From Lewinellaceae bacterium (lineage in GTDB: Bacteria > Bacteroidota > Bacteroidia > Chitinophagales > Saprospiraceae): 45,016 bases of DNA. A program made the position numbers and the translations under genes. Within the stretch, counting starts at the first letter, position 1; the number at the start of each line of letters is the position of its first letter. The notes below the pieces were generated by a model. That model did no database searches, was not told where the DNA came from, and worked only from the letters and a program-made list of their open reading frames with translations. The DNA lies in the NCBI GenBank assembly GCA_024644235.1, contig JAHELJ010000031.1:1-45016 (forward strand), in the 5' to 3' direction. Of this stretch, positions 1 through 8,918 are shown piece after piece.

Positions 1-1854
1 CTGAGTGATATCAAATGGAATTTCATTCCGCTGGAAAATGTCGAACAGATCGAAGTTATCAAAGGATCCTCTTCTGTACTCTATGGTTCAGGAGGGTTGA
101 ATGGTGTGATGCACGTACGTACCGCTACTCCTAGCCTCAAGCCATATACTTCGATCTCCACATACGCCGGCATTCATCATATCTCTGACAAGAATGGGAG
201 AAGGTGGTACAATAATGATGACCGGCCGTTTCAAACCGGACTATCCCTGGCCCACCGCCAGAAAATGACACCCGATTTCGACCTGGTGGTTGGCGCTAAT
301 GCCCACTACCAAAACAATTTCCTCAAGGGAGCAGATGAGCGCAGGGTGCGCACCACCGTGAATACCCGTTTCCGTCCTTTTAAAGACAAAAGGGTTGCCC
401 TGGGATTTAATGCCAACTATATGTATTTCGAGGAAGGTATTTTCTTCCTACCGGTAAATATGGCGGAGGATGCTTTCGTCCATATTCTGAATCTCAATTT
501 GGAGCGCACCAGTTTGCTCAACCTGGATCTCAACCTCGACTTCTTTGACAAGGGCGAGAACAAACATCAAATCCGTCTTCGGCATCTGAATGCGGTGCGT
601 TACCGTACCCATAATCCCGATTTGCCTTCCGGCTTTTACCACGCAGAGTATCAGTTTCAGCGACGGTTTTCCAGCCACTCGATTCTTACCGCAGGTGCCG
701 GAGCCAGTCATGCCCGCAGCAAAAGCAATCTGTTTAGCAAGGCGGATACCCTATTCCTGGAGAATGATACCCTCATCAATGCTCCCCGCGAAAGTGTCAA
801 TATCGGCTCGGCTTACCTGCAGTGGGATAAGAAAATCGGTCAGAGATTAAACCTGACTATGGGGCTTCGCTGGGAAGCAATCGAATTCGAAAATGCGATC
901 AATACCAGTCTGCCTGTGTTCAAAGGGGGCATGAATTACGCGGTGGGGGAAACGGATTTTCTGCGGCTATCCTATGGCCAGGGATACCGGGTGCCGAGCT
1001 TGGCTGAACGCTTCGTAGAAGACCGGCTGGCCGATGGTTTCTCGATTTTTCCCAACCCCGACCTGGAAACGGAGACCGGCTGGACAGCAGAGCTGGGTTA
1101 TAAGAAGACCTTCGTCAAAGACAGCTGGCAGGGATATTTCGACATAGCCACATTTTGGATGGAGTTTAAAGACATGAATGAATTCTCCTTCGATCTGCAC
1201 CGGCCCGATTCGGTTGTGGCTATCCGCCCCGTGCCTTTTCTTGAAGACTTCATCAATTACCTCGGTTTTAAGACTGTGAATGTCAGTCGTGCCAGGATTG
1301 CCGGTTTTGAGGTTTCCTTCCTGGCTGAGGGAAAGACTGCTGATTTCCCGCTGCGCCTCTGGGGTGGCTACACCTACAGCTACCCGGCAGATCTGCAGCA
1401 GGATCCTGATCAGAAAAAGGTGCGAAACTTTCTGGGAGAATTGGTTGACGCCTTCGCAAGTGTGGATAGCACCATGGCTAGAGGGCTGCTCAAATATCGA
1501 AATCTCCATACCTTCCGCCTGGATGCCGAGATAGACGTGGGTCGTTTTACTTTCGGGATCGCTTCAGCTTACCACAGCTTCATGCACCGTTTGGATGATA
1601 TCATCGCAGGTGAAGGGGAGTATGCAATGATCGTGGAGACCTTAAATGGACGGCCAGTAGTACCCTTTCTCAATGAATTCCGCGATGAGCGCCGCAACGG
1701 CGATCCGGTCTTTGATCTACGCCTGCACTATCGGTTGGGCAAGCACCGTCTCAGCTTGCTCGCTACCAACATCTTCAACCGGGAGTATGCTATCCGGCCG
1801 GCAAAGATGAACGCTCCGCTGGGACTGACGGTGCGGTGGAATTATACCTTTTAG
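1..1854 (+). CDS. TonB-dependent outer-membrane receptor, 5' end cut by window edge
   Basis: The frame is open from base 1 and no start lies in the window, so the gene begins to the left. The first residues visible (about 1-120) carry the end of the plug domain, with the classic ENVEQIEVIKG and SSSVLYGSGG signature that precedes the barrel. The rest is a long alternating amphipathic beta barrel with the RLSYGQGYRVPSLAERF block typical of siderophore, cobalamin or colicin-type receptors. It ends in NYTF, the terminal aromatic expected of a protein inserted by the Bam machinery. It should import a ligand across the outer membrane using TonB energy. The ligand cannot be read from the sequence. 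The PHP-domain gene follows 59 bases downstream on the same strand and may be co-transcribed. Confidence 0.95.
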   Translation: MSDIKWNFIPLENVEQIEVIKGSSSVLYGSGGLNGVMHVRTATPSLKPYTSISTYAGIHHISDKNGRRWYNNDDRPFQTGLSLAHRQKMTPDFDLVVGANAHYQNNFLKGADERRVRTTVNTRFRPFKDKRVALGFNANYMYFEEGIFFLPVNMAEDAFVHILNLNLERTSLLNLDLNLDFFDKGENKHQIRLRHLNAVRYRTHNPDLPSGFYHAEYQFQRRFSSHSILTAGAGASHARSKSNLFSKADTLFLENDTLINAPRESVNIGSAYLQWDKKIGQRLNLTMGLRWEAIEFENAINTSLPVFKGGMNYAVGETDFLRLSYGQGYRVPSLAERFVEDRLADGFSIFPNPDLETETGWTAELGYKKTFVKDSWQGYFDIATFWMEFKDMNEFSFDLHRPDSVVAIRPVPFLEDFINYLGFKTVNVSRARIAGFEVSFLAEGKTADFPLRLWGGYTYSYPADLQQDPDQKKVRNFLGELVDAFASVDSTMARGLLKYRNLHTFRLDAEIDVGRFTFGIASAYHSFMHRLDDIIAGEGEYAMIVETLNGRPVVPFLNEFRDERRNGDPVFDLRLHYRLGKHRLSLLATNIFNREYAIRPAKMNAPLGLTVRWNYTF

Positions 1855-1913
1855 ACAATTTCTTCTATCAGTTTGCTGATCAGCACAGATCTTCTTTTCT
1901 TCACCTGCCAATT

Positions 1914-3071
1914 ATGGCATTAAGACGATCCATTTCCTTCTGGCTCAAACTCTTGATTAAAGTTCCTCTGGCTTTGATTACGCTGCTGCTCACCACTTAC
2001 TACCTTTCACCCGTTTTCAACTTTGAAAGAGGAGTGCCTTTCGAAGGTGCTTCCTTTTACAATCCCTACGCAGACCTGCCTTCGCAGCAGATCAGAGCGA
2101 ACTTCCATGCCCACGCCCGCGCTTGGGGAGGGCTTACCAACGGGAAGACACCTGCCAAAGAGGTGGTGCAACTCTACGTAGATCTGGGATATGATCTGCC
2201 TGGCATTTCCAACTACAACATGCTGGAGGATCCTATGCCCAATGCACCGATCCACCTGCCGATGTACGAGCATGGGCTCAACGTAGGTTTCGTGCATCAA
2301 ATCGTGGTCAACCCCTCTGAAGCGACACTGCTCGATTATCCGTTTTACCAAACCCGCAGCCACCGTCAAGCCACCTTTAATCGCCTGAGGGAAGATGACA
2401 ACCTGATCATGGTGGCGCATCCATCCTCGCGGGCTGGCTACAGCTACGAAGATCTGGCCCACCTCACCGGATATGAGTTGATGGAGATCATCAGTGTGCA
2501 GGCGGTGAGTCCGGATCATTGGGATGCCGCATTGAGCACCGGTCATCCGGTGTGGGGTATCGCCAACGACGACTGTCACGACACTACCGACTACGATATC
2601 GGACTATGTTGGAACATGATCTACGTACGGGATACCAGCCGGGCTTCCATCCTCCGGAGCTTACGACAGGGTAAACATTTTGCCGTGAAGGGCTGGCAGG
2701 CCAAGGATATGAACGAGCTTGAGTATATCCGGGTGACCTCTGAGGGACTCTACACCATCAAACTGGCCCACCCAGCCGATTCGATCACTCTCATCGCCGA
2801 CCAGGGAGAACGTGTCCTAATCGCTACCGGACTGGATTCCCTCTCTTTTCAGATCGCACCGCAGCACACCTACCTGAGGGCGGAGGTATTTGAAACTGAA
2901 CCCTGGAACGACTGGACCAAGATGTATTTCAATCCGGTGATCCGCAGCAAAGATCCGAGTCTTTCCTTTCCCCCTCCTTCGCATTCGGTTAACTGGCCAC
3001 TGAGCATTATCCACTGGCTTTTCATTTTTCTTTTGCAAATTGTCTTGGTGCGTGTGTTGATTCGCTGGTAA
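1914..3071 (+). CDS. Membrane-anchored PHP-domain (metal-dependent hydrolase-like) protein
   Basis: A 385-residue protein if it starts at the ATG at 1914. The frame is open further up to 1836, but that would overlap the receptor gene and put extra residues before the membrane helix. Residues about 8-30 form an N-terminal membrane helix and the last 22 residues a second one, so the middle is probably periplasmic. The middle resembles PHP domains: NFHAHAR (HxH), YEHG, MVAHPSS and NDDCHD (DxH-like) look like metal ligands. The usual TDH motif is replaced by GISNYN. PHP domains hydrolyse phosphoesters in histidinol phosphatase and PolX; the substrate here is unknown. It converges with the minus-strand barrel gene, with only 16 bases between stops. 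Confidence 0.8.
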   Translation: MALRRSISFWLKLLIKVPLALITLLLTTYYLSPVFNFERGVPFEGASFYNPYADLPSQQIRANFHAHARAWGGLTNGKTPAKEVVQLYVDLGYDLPGISNYNMLEDPMPNAPIHLPMYEHGLNVGFVHQIVVNPSEATLLDYPFYQTRSHRQATFNRLREDDNLIMVAHPSSRAGYSYEDLAHLTGYELMEIISVQAVSPDHWDAALSTGHPVWGIANDDCHDTTDYDIGLCWNMIYVRDTSRASILRSLRQGKHFAVKGWQAKDMNELEYIRVTSEGLYTIKLAHPADSITLIADQGERVLIATGLDSLSFQIAPQHTYLRAEVFETEPWNDWTKMYFNPVIRSKDPSLSFPPPSHSVNWPLSIIHWLFIFLLQIVLVRVLIRW

Positions 3072-3087
3072 TGTGATCAGGTCATCA

Positions 3088-5502
3088 TCACCAGGAATAA
3101 GTGATTGCAAGCGAAAGAGCACGGGGCAGTTCGAGATCTAACACATGGCGCTCCCACCTCAGAGCCGGAGCGAAGGTGTACTCCCGGATGCCCATACCCA
3201 GGTCCAATAGGTTGTAGCCCGCTAATAGAAACTCAAGTTGCCCCCTTGGCAATTCCAGCCGGTGAGCAAGTCGAAGTTGTATGTTCCACAAGCCATGGTT
3301 GCGGCTGTTAAATTCACCGGTAAAGGGATTATCACCCTTGATCCCTTCGTTCCATATGGCCAGCTGATTACCACTCGCCATGCGCTCGATATGGGTCTCA
3401 AAAAAGTTGAAAGGCTGTCCATCCTTGTACTTAATCTGCAGCACTCCGGTCCACTTGGTGTTGGGCCGGTAGCTCAGGGCAAACTGCGACACAAATGACC
3501 GGTCGGTATCGAGCCGACCATAGTATTTGAGATAGGTATTGGGAGTGGCCAGGCTTTCGCTCAAGGTATGGAGTTGATTGACCTGGGCACCGTTGCCCAG
3601 CGGACCAAATCCTACTGCCATATAGGCACGGAAGGCAAAATGCATCCACCACTTTTCACTACGATGCTGGGTATGCAGGGTGAGACCGGCACCAAAGGGA
3701 TGTTTAAAAAGGAATGAAGAATTACCCGTTGCAGATAGAGCAAGATCAGATCGGAATGGTACAACCTCATAAGTGGTTTGTGCCCCTGGGCTGAAGTGAA
3801 ATAGGTCCTGCCCATTGACCGATTGGAAAGTTCCCAATTGATCAATGGGTTGTTCAAATTCTACCGTCCAGGTATTTCTGAAGGATTGGAAATCACCGGT
3901 GAGCCCAATCTTCCAGCTGGGCGAAAGATTGAGGCGGTAAGGTAGGGTCAAACTATAAATGACCGGCTGCTTTAGTCCGGATCCGAGGCGATGTATCAAG
4001 CCTCCGCTACGGACGAAAGGCTCGCCCCGCTCCTCCGTTTCGAAGGATTGGTTGGCATTTTGGTCTGTCCAGAAATAAAGCTGAGTGTCTTGATAATCCG
4101 GCGATAAGAATTGAATGATATCATAGGTGTAGGGCACCCGCTGCCGGGAAAAGGAAAATTGAAGGCTTGATTTGTCAAATTGACCCCGGAGTGAGAGTTG
4201 AAAGGTGGGCTGCAAGCTGATTTTCGATCGCTCATTTCCGGTAACCATACCATCAAACGCTAACCCCAGATTTCCCTGGATAGTCCACTGGCTTGACAGG
4301 TCTGTTTGATAGCTACCGGACAATTCATTTTCCAGCAAGGCAGAAGTGAAGCGCTCAGAAACCATTGCTCGTACATACAATGGAGTAAAATCGTTAGCAT
4401 TCGTTTGCTGAAAAACCGCGTGCACTGATTCTTGGGTCCGCGGGTCAAACCGGGTCAGGCTGTTGTAAGACTCCCAGCTCAACTTCATTTTCTGGGATGT
4501 AGAAGTTTTCACCAAACTAAGGTGATGGCTAATGCTGATTGCCCGGTGGTCGGGTACCCAGGGCTCAAATCCTTCGCCATCCTGGTCGATTATGTTGCGG
4601 CTAAAGTTGGGTTGGTTGGGACTAAGCTTACGGTGATGAAAGTTGAATCCTGTGCTGCCGGTGATGGGACCATGAAAGGATCGCCAAAGGGCCAGGTGCC
4701 CATCATCGAGTGTCGTAGTCTCAGCCCGGCCGTTACCATATTCCGATAAATACCGATCTCGAAACTTGTAGCCTACAGCGTAGTTCCAAGCTTTCCCTGG
4801 CGAATGACCCAGAGCTGACATTGAAGTATAAGCTTCCGGGTAAGTGCCATTCAGGCCTTCGAAATCAAAATGAGTCAGGTGCCGATTACCGCTAAAGAAG
4901 TTGATGCTATGGGTCCATCCCTGGTTCTCTATGGTGTTAAAAAGAGTTGCCTCGATTTCCAATTGATGTCTAAGTCGACGGCGCACGTCGAACGTTTGCC
5001 TGGCGGTCTGCCTGGCCGATTCATGGCCATAAATAAAGTTGACGATTTCATCTGATCCGGCGAGCCAGCTACCCATTGAACCTTCATCGTATTTCACGGA
5101 GAGATGTCTTGTTTTACGTGTTCTGTCAACACTAATGGTGAGACGGTCAGCGTCAATGGCCAGATTGGTATTATACATGTTAATTCGGAAAAGGGGAACT
5201 CCGGGAGACAGCACCTGCGAGATCCGGTGTCCGTTGAGGTGCCACCTGGTCCAACGGAAGGAGCCATTGCGAATCGAGATAAAAGGATCTTCGATCTCCG
5301 CATACTGGCTATGGGCATCGTTGTGCACAAAGATGCCATCAGCCAGATTGTCAAGCGTATGCAGCAGGGATGGAGCGAGAAAACGGGTTTGCAGGGAATC
5401 GGACAGGATAACTTGTCGGAGGGGGAGAGAATCCTCTTGGGCTAAGGCAATCAGACCGGTAGAAATCAATAAGGCAAGCGATATGACTCGAATCAGATTC
5501 AG
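3088..5502 (-). CDS. TonB-receptor-like outer-membrane beta-barrel protein
   Basis: About 790-805 residues. The N-terminal 150 residues resemble a divergent TonB plug (SIRNGSFRWTRWHLNG, then PGVPLFR), followed by a long barrel ending in TYSW with a terminal aromatic. No carboxypeptidase-like extension or SusC features are seen. The start is a problem: the first ATG/GTG/TTG-type codon in frame is TTG at 5469, which would cut the signal peptide in half. Reading from CTG at 5502 gives a good signal peptide (NLIRVISLALL, then IALA-QED). An in-frame TAG lies at 5518-5520. An ATG at 5510 is one frame out and is followed at once by TAG. It probably forms an operon with the barrel gene ending at 5536. 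Function beyond outer-membrane transport or binding is unknown. Confidence 0.82.
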   Translation of the reverse strand: MNLIRVISLALLISTGLIALAQEDSLPLRQVILSDSLQTRFLAPSLLHTLDNLADGIFVHNDAHSQYAEIEDPFISIRNGSFRWTRWHLNGHRISQVLSPGVPLFRINMYNTNLAIDADRLTISVDRTRKTRHLSVKYDEGSMGSWLAGSDEIVNFIYGHESARQTARQTFDVRRRLRHQLEIEATLFNTIENQGWTHSINFFSGNRHLTHFDFEGLNGTYPEAYTSMSALGHSPGKAWNYAVGYKFRDRYLSEYGNGRAETTTLDDGHLALWRSFHGPITGSTGFNFHHRKLSPNQPNFSRNIIDQDGEGFEPWVPDHRAISISHHLSLVKTSTSQKMKLSWESYNSLTRFDPRTQESVHAVFQQTNANDFTPLYVRAMVSERFTSALLENELSGSYQTDLSSQWTIQGNLGLAFDGMVTGNERSKISLQPTFQLSLRGQFDKSSLQFSFSRQRVPYTYDIIQFLSPDYQDTQLYFWTDQNANQSFETEERGEPFVRSGGLIHRLGSGLKQPVIYSLTLPYRLNLSPSWKIGLTGDFQSFRNTWTVEFEQPIDQLGTFQSVNGQDLFHFSPGAQTTYEVVPFRSDLALSATGNSSFLFKHPFGAGLTLHTQHRSEKWWMHFAFRAYMAVGFGPLGNGAQVNQLHTLSESLATPNTYLKYYGRLDTDRSFVSQFALSYRPNTKWTGVLQIKYKDGQPFNFFETHIERMASGNQLAIWNEGIKGDNPFTGEFNSRNHGLWNIQLRLAHRLELPRGQLEFLLAGYNLLDLGMGIREYTFAPALRWERHVLDLELPRALSLAITYSW

Positions 5503-5535
5503 CTCTACATGGTTTTGCTAAGCGAAAATACCGAT

Positions 5536-6366
5536 CTAGAAGAGATACAATCCCGAGATCTGAATCGTAGCAAATCCAAGCTCTTGATCCGCCCGGCCGT
5601 TGGGACTCCCCCCAACCAGAATATCTGAGAGGTTGATGTACCCTGCTTTCGCACCCACCTCTACCACAATGCGCTGGCCGGCAGGCCACTGAAGATGGGC
5701 ATGCACTGAACTTCCCCAGCCGGACAAATGGTATTTTTTATTGCCACCGCGCTCCCGGATATAGCTTTCCGTGCGGGGAATATACAAGCCGGCATCGGCT
5801 CCCAGGCTGATGAGGAGGGGTAGGGGAGGACCCCTAACTTGAAGCAGAAAGTCATGTCCGATGTAGAGATAGTTTAGGCCATCGGTATGCTCAAACCGGA
5901 AGAACTCAGGAGAAAGTTCGATATCGCCACTAGCGATGATTTTGCCTTCACCATTTGGTGTGTCGTGATAATAGCCATCAATGTCCACCCGCTGGTTTTG
6001 CCTGGTGTGGTAGCGCATGTGATCGAATCCCATGGCGATGGACTTATTTGAAGCATAGCGATAACCCAATCGCAAATGATAAGGACCATAGGAAAAGGGT
6101 TTGAGATCCTTCAATCCACGAAGAGGGAGATCAGAAGCCTTTACTTTGTCCAAGGTGAAGTCAAACACCGATGATTCCTGCAATTGAATGGTGGAAGGAG
6201 TGAAATAGGCCCGGTGATATCCAAAGACAAAGTAGAATTTTGGCCATTTGTTGATAAGCTCAAGACCGCTGGTATCTTCTGACCCAATTTCATTCTGAGC
6301 TGTACCTCTGGCACAAAATAGTACCAGTAAGATGAATAGCAGGGGGCGATGGAGGATGATCGTCAT
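5536..6366 (-). CDS. Hypothetical outer-membrane beta-barrel protein with signal peptide
   Basis: 276 residues. Residues 1-23 are a Sec signal peptide (FILLVLFCARGTAQ, cleavage near A-Q). The mature part alternates short amphipathic strands and turns (YHLRLGYRYASNKSIAMGFD, YIGHDFLLQV) and ends in SGLYLF with a terminal aromatic, which fits a small 8-10-strand barrel in the outer membrane. I do not recognise the family. It lies 33 bases upstream of the TonB-receptor-like gene on the same strand, so the two products may work together. A 7-bp perfect hairpin lies just upstream of its start (6377-6394). Confidence 0.78.
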   Translation of the reverse strand: MTIILHRPLLFILLVLFCARGTAQNEIGSEDTSGLELINKWPKFYFVFGYHRAYFTPSTIQLQESSVFDFTLDKVKASDLPLRGLKDLKPFSYGPYHLRLGYRYASNKSIAMGFDHMRYHTRQNQRVDIDGYYHDTPNGEGKIIASGDIELSPEFFRFEHTDGLNYLYIGHDFLLQVRGPPLPLLISLGADAGLYIPRTESYIRERGGNKKYHLSGWGSSVHAHLQWPAGQRIVVEVGAKAGYINLSDILVGGSPNGRADQELGFATIQISGLYLF

Positions 6367-6376
6367 GAAATCTAGC

Positions 6377-6394
6377 GCTCGATTTGGATCGAGC
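6377..6394 (-). other. Perfect 7-bp hairpin just upstream of the barrel gene start
   Basis: GCTCGAT and ATCGAGC flank a 4-base loop. On the minus strand it sits between the stop of the small PepSY-like gene and the ATG at 6366, about 10 bases before that start. There is no T tract after it, so it is not a standard terminator. In an mRNA it could mask the ribosome-binding region or protect the 3' end of the upstream message. Confidence 0.5.
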
Positions 6395-6420
6395 TCCCAT
6401 GAATGTAGTGCTTTTCGATC

Positions 6421-6663
6421 TCAGTCTTCGGCGGCGTAGAAGCTACCTTCGAAATAGTCATCCTCAAAAACTGGTTTATCTGACGTCCGTATGAGGTCTC
6501 CATGCTCACCAAATTCTAGATAATGGTGAATGTCGTCCTGAGTGATCTTCACCCGGAAGAAGGAGCGTCCATTCTTCCGCTTTCCCGTGGTCACATGAGC
6601 TAGATAACCTTCGCGGAAATGATCCCGGATGTATTTAGATGCTTTTGCTGGTAGCTTTGTCAT
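6421..6663 (-). CDS. Small conserved hypothetical protein, PepSY-like
   Basis: 80 residues with no signal peptide. The sequence LPAKASKYIRDHF followed by a strand-rich stretch (SFFRVKITQDDIHHYLEFGEHGDLI) resembles one half of the PepSY-like/DUF2874 fold found in many Bacteroidota proteins, but without the usual signal peptide. The C terminus is acidic (EDDYFEGSFYAAED). The role is unknown. It has its own candidate promoter (TAGCTTTG on the minus strand at 6683-6690) and is separated from polX by about 140 bases. The family assignment is a guess; the reading frame itself looks real. Confidence 0.65.
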   Translation of the reverse strand: MTKLPAKASKYIRDHFREGYLAHVTTGKRKNGRSFFRVKITQDDIHHYLEFGEHGDLIRTSDKPVFEDDYFEGSFYAAED

Positions 6664-6682
6664 TTTTGGATGGCTTTTACCT

Positions 6683-6690
6683 CAAAGCTA
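6683..6690 (-). promoter_or_regulatory. Candidate -7 promoter element for the small PepSY-like gene
   Basis: Minus-strand TAGCTTTG matches the Bacteroidota -7 consensus TAnnTTTG exactly and lies about 20 bases before the ATG at 6663. No clear TTG is seen at the expected -33 distance, so support is partial. Confidence 0.4.
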
Positions 6691-6804
6691 TTGCTCCATA
6701 TTCTCTCTAGAACTGATGCCGGTCGGCCAGCAAACTAATTCTGATCATGCCCCTTGAAGGAAGGGTAAAGAAATCAGAAAGCCTTAATACTGATTAGGCA
6801 ATCT

Positions 6805-8592
6805 TCAGACGGTGGATATCGCTGGTTTTGAAGATCGTTTCTTTCTATAGAATTTCATTAAGTCTGCCCAGGACCGGGTGTTAAGGATATCTTTTTTTTT
6901 ACACCAAGCTCTACGCGCTATGGCTACTCCCAGTTGCATGAAATCAAATTGATCATAAGAATGACTATCGGTACTGATGACCAATTTCACGCCACGCTCA
7001 GAGGCCATTCTTGCATAGCGATCATCAAGATCCATGCGTTGGGGTTGTGCATTAATCTCCAGGGCGGTTCCGGTAGCCCGGGCTGCCTTGATCAAGTGCT
7101 CCATGCTGACCTCATATCGTTCTCTCGTTCCGAGTAGTCTGCCGGTAGGATGCCCTATGACGTGGACATAGGGATTCTCACAGGCCTTAATCAGTCTGTC
7201 GGTATTGTTCCGGTTAAAATTGGTGTGGATGGAGGCTACTACCCAGTCCAGTTGAGCCAGTAGCTCATCGCTACAATCCAGAGATCCGTCAACGTTGATA
7301 TCTACCTCTACGCCGGTTTTCACGAACTGCCTACCTAATTTCCTATTGATGTTACGGATCTCATTGATCTGTTTCAGCAGATCCTTTTCTCCAATGCCCC
7401 CGGCTACCCTCACTGCTTGCGAATGGTCGGTGATCGCCATGTAGTCGTACTTGTGATTTTTTTCAACATAATTTGCGATGTCTTCAATGCTGTGGGTGCC
7501 ATCTGTCCAAGTCGAATGCATTTGCAAATCACCTTTGATGTCTTTCAGCTTGATTAGCTCTGGAATTTTATTTTTCAGCGCTAACTCTACCTCTCCGGAA
7601 TCTTCCCTGATTTCCGGAGGCATCCATTGTAAGCCAAGTGACTGGTAAACTTCCTCTTCGTTCTGGCTGGCGATGCACTTGTTCTGGGGTTCTTTAAAAA
7701 CTCCGTATTCATTCACTTTCAGACCCTGGTCTTGAGCAATTCGCCGGATATGCACATTATGCTGTTTTGAACCGGTAAAGTAGACAAGGGCAGCTCCCCA
7801 CTCTTCCGGTTCCACAATCCTCAGATCCACTTGCCGGTCGATCATCCTTTTTTTTGCAGTCGGCTGGTCCGTCTCTTTAATCAAGATGCTGGCCTTGGTG
7901 TCGCCTTTTGCCAGGACCCTTTTCACACCTTCCACCCCAATGAAGTGATCGATGACTTTTTGCCGGTCTTTTTGCCTGCAGGTTAACAAGATGTCAAGAT
8001 CTCCAATAGTCTCTTTGCGCCTTCGGATACTACCAGCAATATCTATTTTTTCAACTTCCGGGAGCTTTTGAAGATCTTTGACGATCCTTTCACTCATCTG
8101 CAGCGCATCCCACAGGGGAATTCTTTTTTCCACCGCATCATGAAGTTCCAGGCCTTTCAGCATGTTCTCAACTTTCTTGGAGCCAAATCCTTTCAGTTTG
8201 GCTATCCGTCCGTCTTTCAATGCACGAACAAGTTGGGCCCGGGTTTTAATCTTTAGAGCTCCTTGGATGGCCTTGACTGTTTTGGGCCCAAATCCCTTGA
8301 CCGACAACAAACTAATCAGGTCCAATGGCATTTTCGATTTTAGTTCTTCATATTTTGAGATTTTACCCGTCGCAATGTATTCCTCTATTTTAGTGGCAAT
8401 CCCGTGACCAATGCCTTCGATCGCTTCCATTTCCTTCTCAGTGAAGTTGCTAACATCTTCTTCAAGGTCGCCGATAATCCGCGCCGCCTTCTCATAAGCG
8501 ATGGCGCGAAAGCGATCTGCTTCTCCGGAATAGGTATAGAAAGCCCCCATGTCTGAGAAGATCCTGGCTAGCCGCTTGTTGATGGAGCGCAT
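6805..8592 (-). CDS. polX: Family X DNA polymerase with C-terminal PHP domain (PolX)
   Basis: 595 residues, the usual bacterial PolX length. Order: N-terminal helix-hairpin-helix lyase-like region (residues 1-145, with IEGIGHGIATKIEEY and VKGFGPKTVKAIQ); palm domain with GSIRRRKETIGDLDILL, where D198 and D200 should bind the metals and D256 (RQVDLRI) is the third carboxylate; then a PHP domain from about residue 355 (LQMHSTWTDG, AITDHS, VEVDIN, SIHTNF, IGHPTGR, STDSHS). All expected PHP metal ligands appear present, so 3'-5' exonuclease activity is likely. In bacteria PolX fills short gaps in base-excision repair. The cytoplasmic gene stands alone at the head of a minus-strand block and is divergent from the oxidoreductase cluster. 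Confidence 0.95.
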   Translation of the reverse strand: MRSINKRLARIFSDMGAFYTYSGEADRFRAIAYEKAARIIGDLEEDVSNFTEKEMEAIEGIGHGIATKIEEYIATGKISKYEELKSKMPLDLISLLSVKGFGPKTVKAIQGALKIKTRAQLVRALKDGRIAKLKGFGSKKVENMLKGLELHDAVEKRIPLWDALQMSERIVKDLQKLPEVEKIDIAGSIRRRKETIGDLDILLTCRQKDRQKVIDHFIGVEGVKRVLAKGDTKASILIKETDQPTAKKRMIDRQVDLRIVEPEEWGAALVYFTGSKQHNVHIRRIAQDQGLKVNEYGVFKEPQNKCIASQNEEEVYQSLGLQWMPPEIREDSGEVELALKNKIPELIKLKDIKGDLQMHSTWTDGTHSIEDIANYVEKNHKYDYMAITDHSQAVRVAGGIGEKDLLKQINEIRNINRKLGRQFVKTGVEVDINVDGSLDCSDELLAQLDWVVASIHTNFNRNNTDRLIKACENPYVHVIGHPTGRLLGTRERYEVSMEHLIKAARATGTALEINAQPQRMDLDDRYARMASERGVKLVISTDSHSYDQFDFMQLGVAIARRAWCKKKDILNTRSWADLMKFYRKKRSSKPAISTV

Positions 8593-8885
8593 CTAATAAA
8601 TGAATTTGGTGCCAATATCAGTGTAAATCGAGTGTCTCAAGGACCCATAAATACTTTCCATCCTCTGCAATCTGAAAATATTTCATTTGGGGATCGGGAA
8701 GTAATGATTCTTCTTGCCGCGAGTGCTAATTCTGATCATTGGGATAAGATGTCAGGAAAATTGATTGGGGAGTACCGCACATGAGATCAGATCTCTGTAT
8801 ACTAAAGATCAGATTCCGGGATTGAAGGACTAAATCGCAGTTTGCACTATAAAATAGGAGCGAGTTCAGAATGGTAATCCACCTG

Positions 8886-8917
8886 TTTGATTTGCGTAAT
8901 AATCCCATTGAAATTTG
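8886..8917 (+). promoter_or_regulatory. Candidate promoter of the oxidoreductase cluster
   Basis: TTTG at 8886-8889, exactly 20 bases, then GAAATTTG at 8910-8917. This fits the Bacteroidota -33 TTTG / -7 TAnnTTTG pattern with one mismatch (G for T). Transcription would start near 8923, giving a leader of about 97 bases before the ATG at 9021. Confidence 0.42.
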
Positions 8918-8918
8918 T

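Noticed and set aside
967-1509. 180-residue minus-strand frame inside the TonB receptor
   Set aside because: Shadow of the receptor gene.
6740-6804. Possible terminator after polX
   Set aside because: Stem is short and imperfect and the T tract is interrupted; not enough to call.
6805-8592. Defence or toxin-antitoxin system near polX
   Set aside because: PolX with PHP domain is a standard repair enzyme, and the adjacent small protein shows no antitoxin features.
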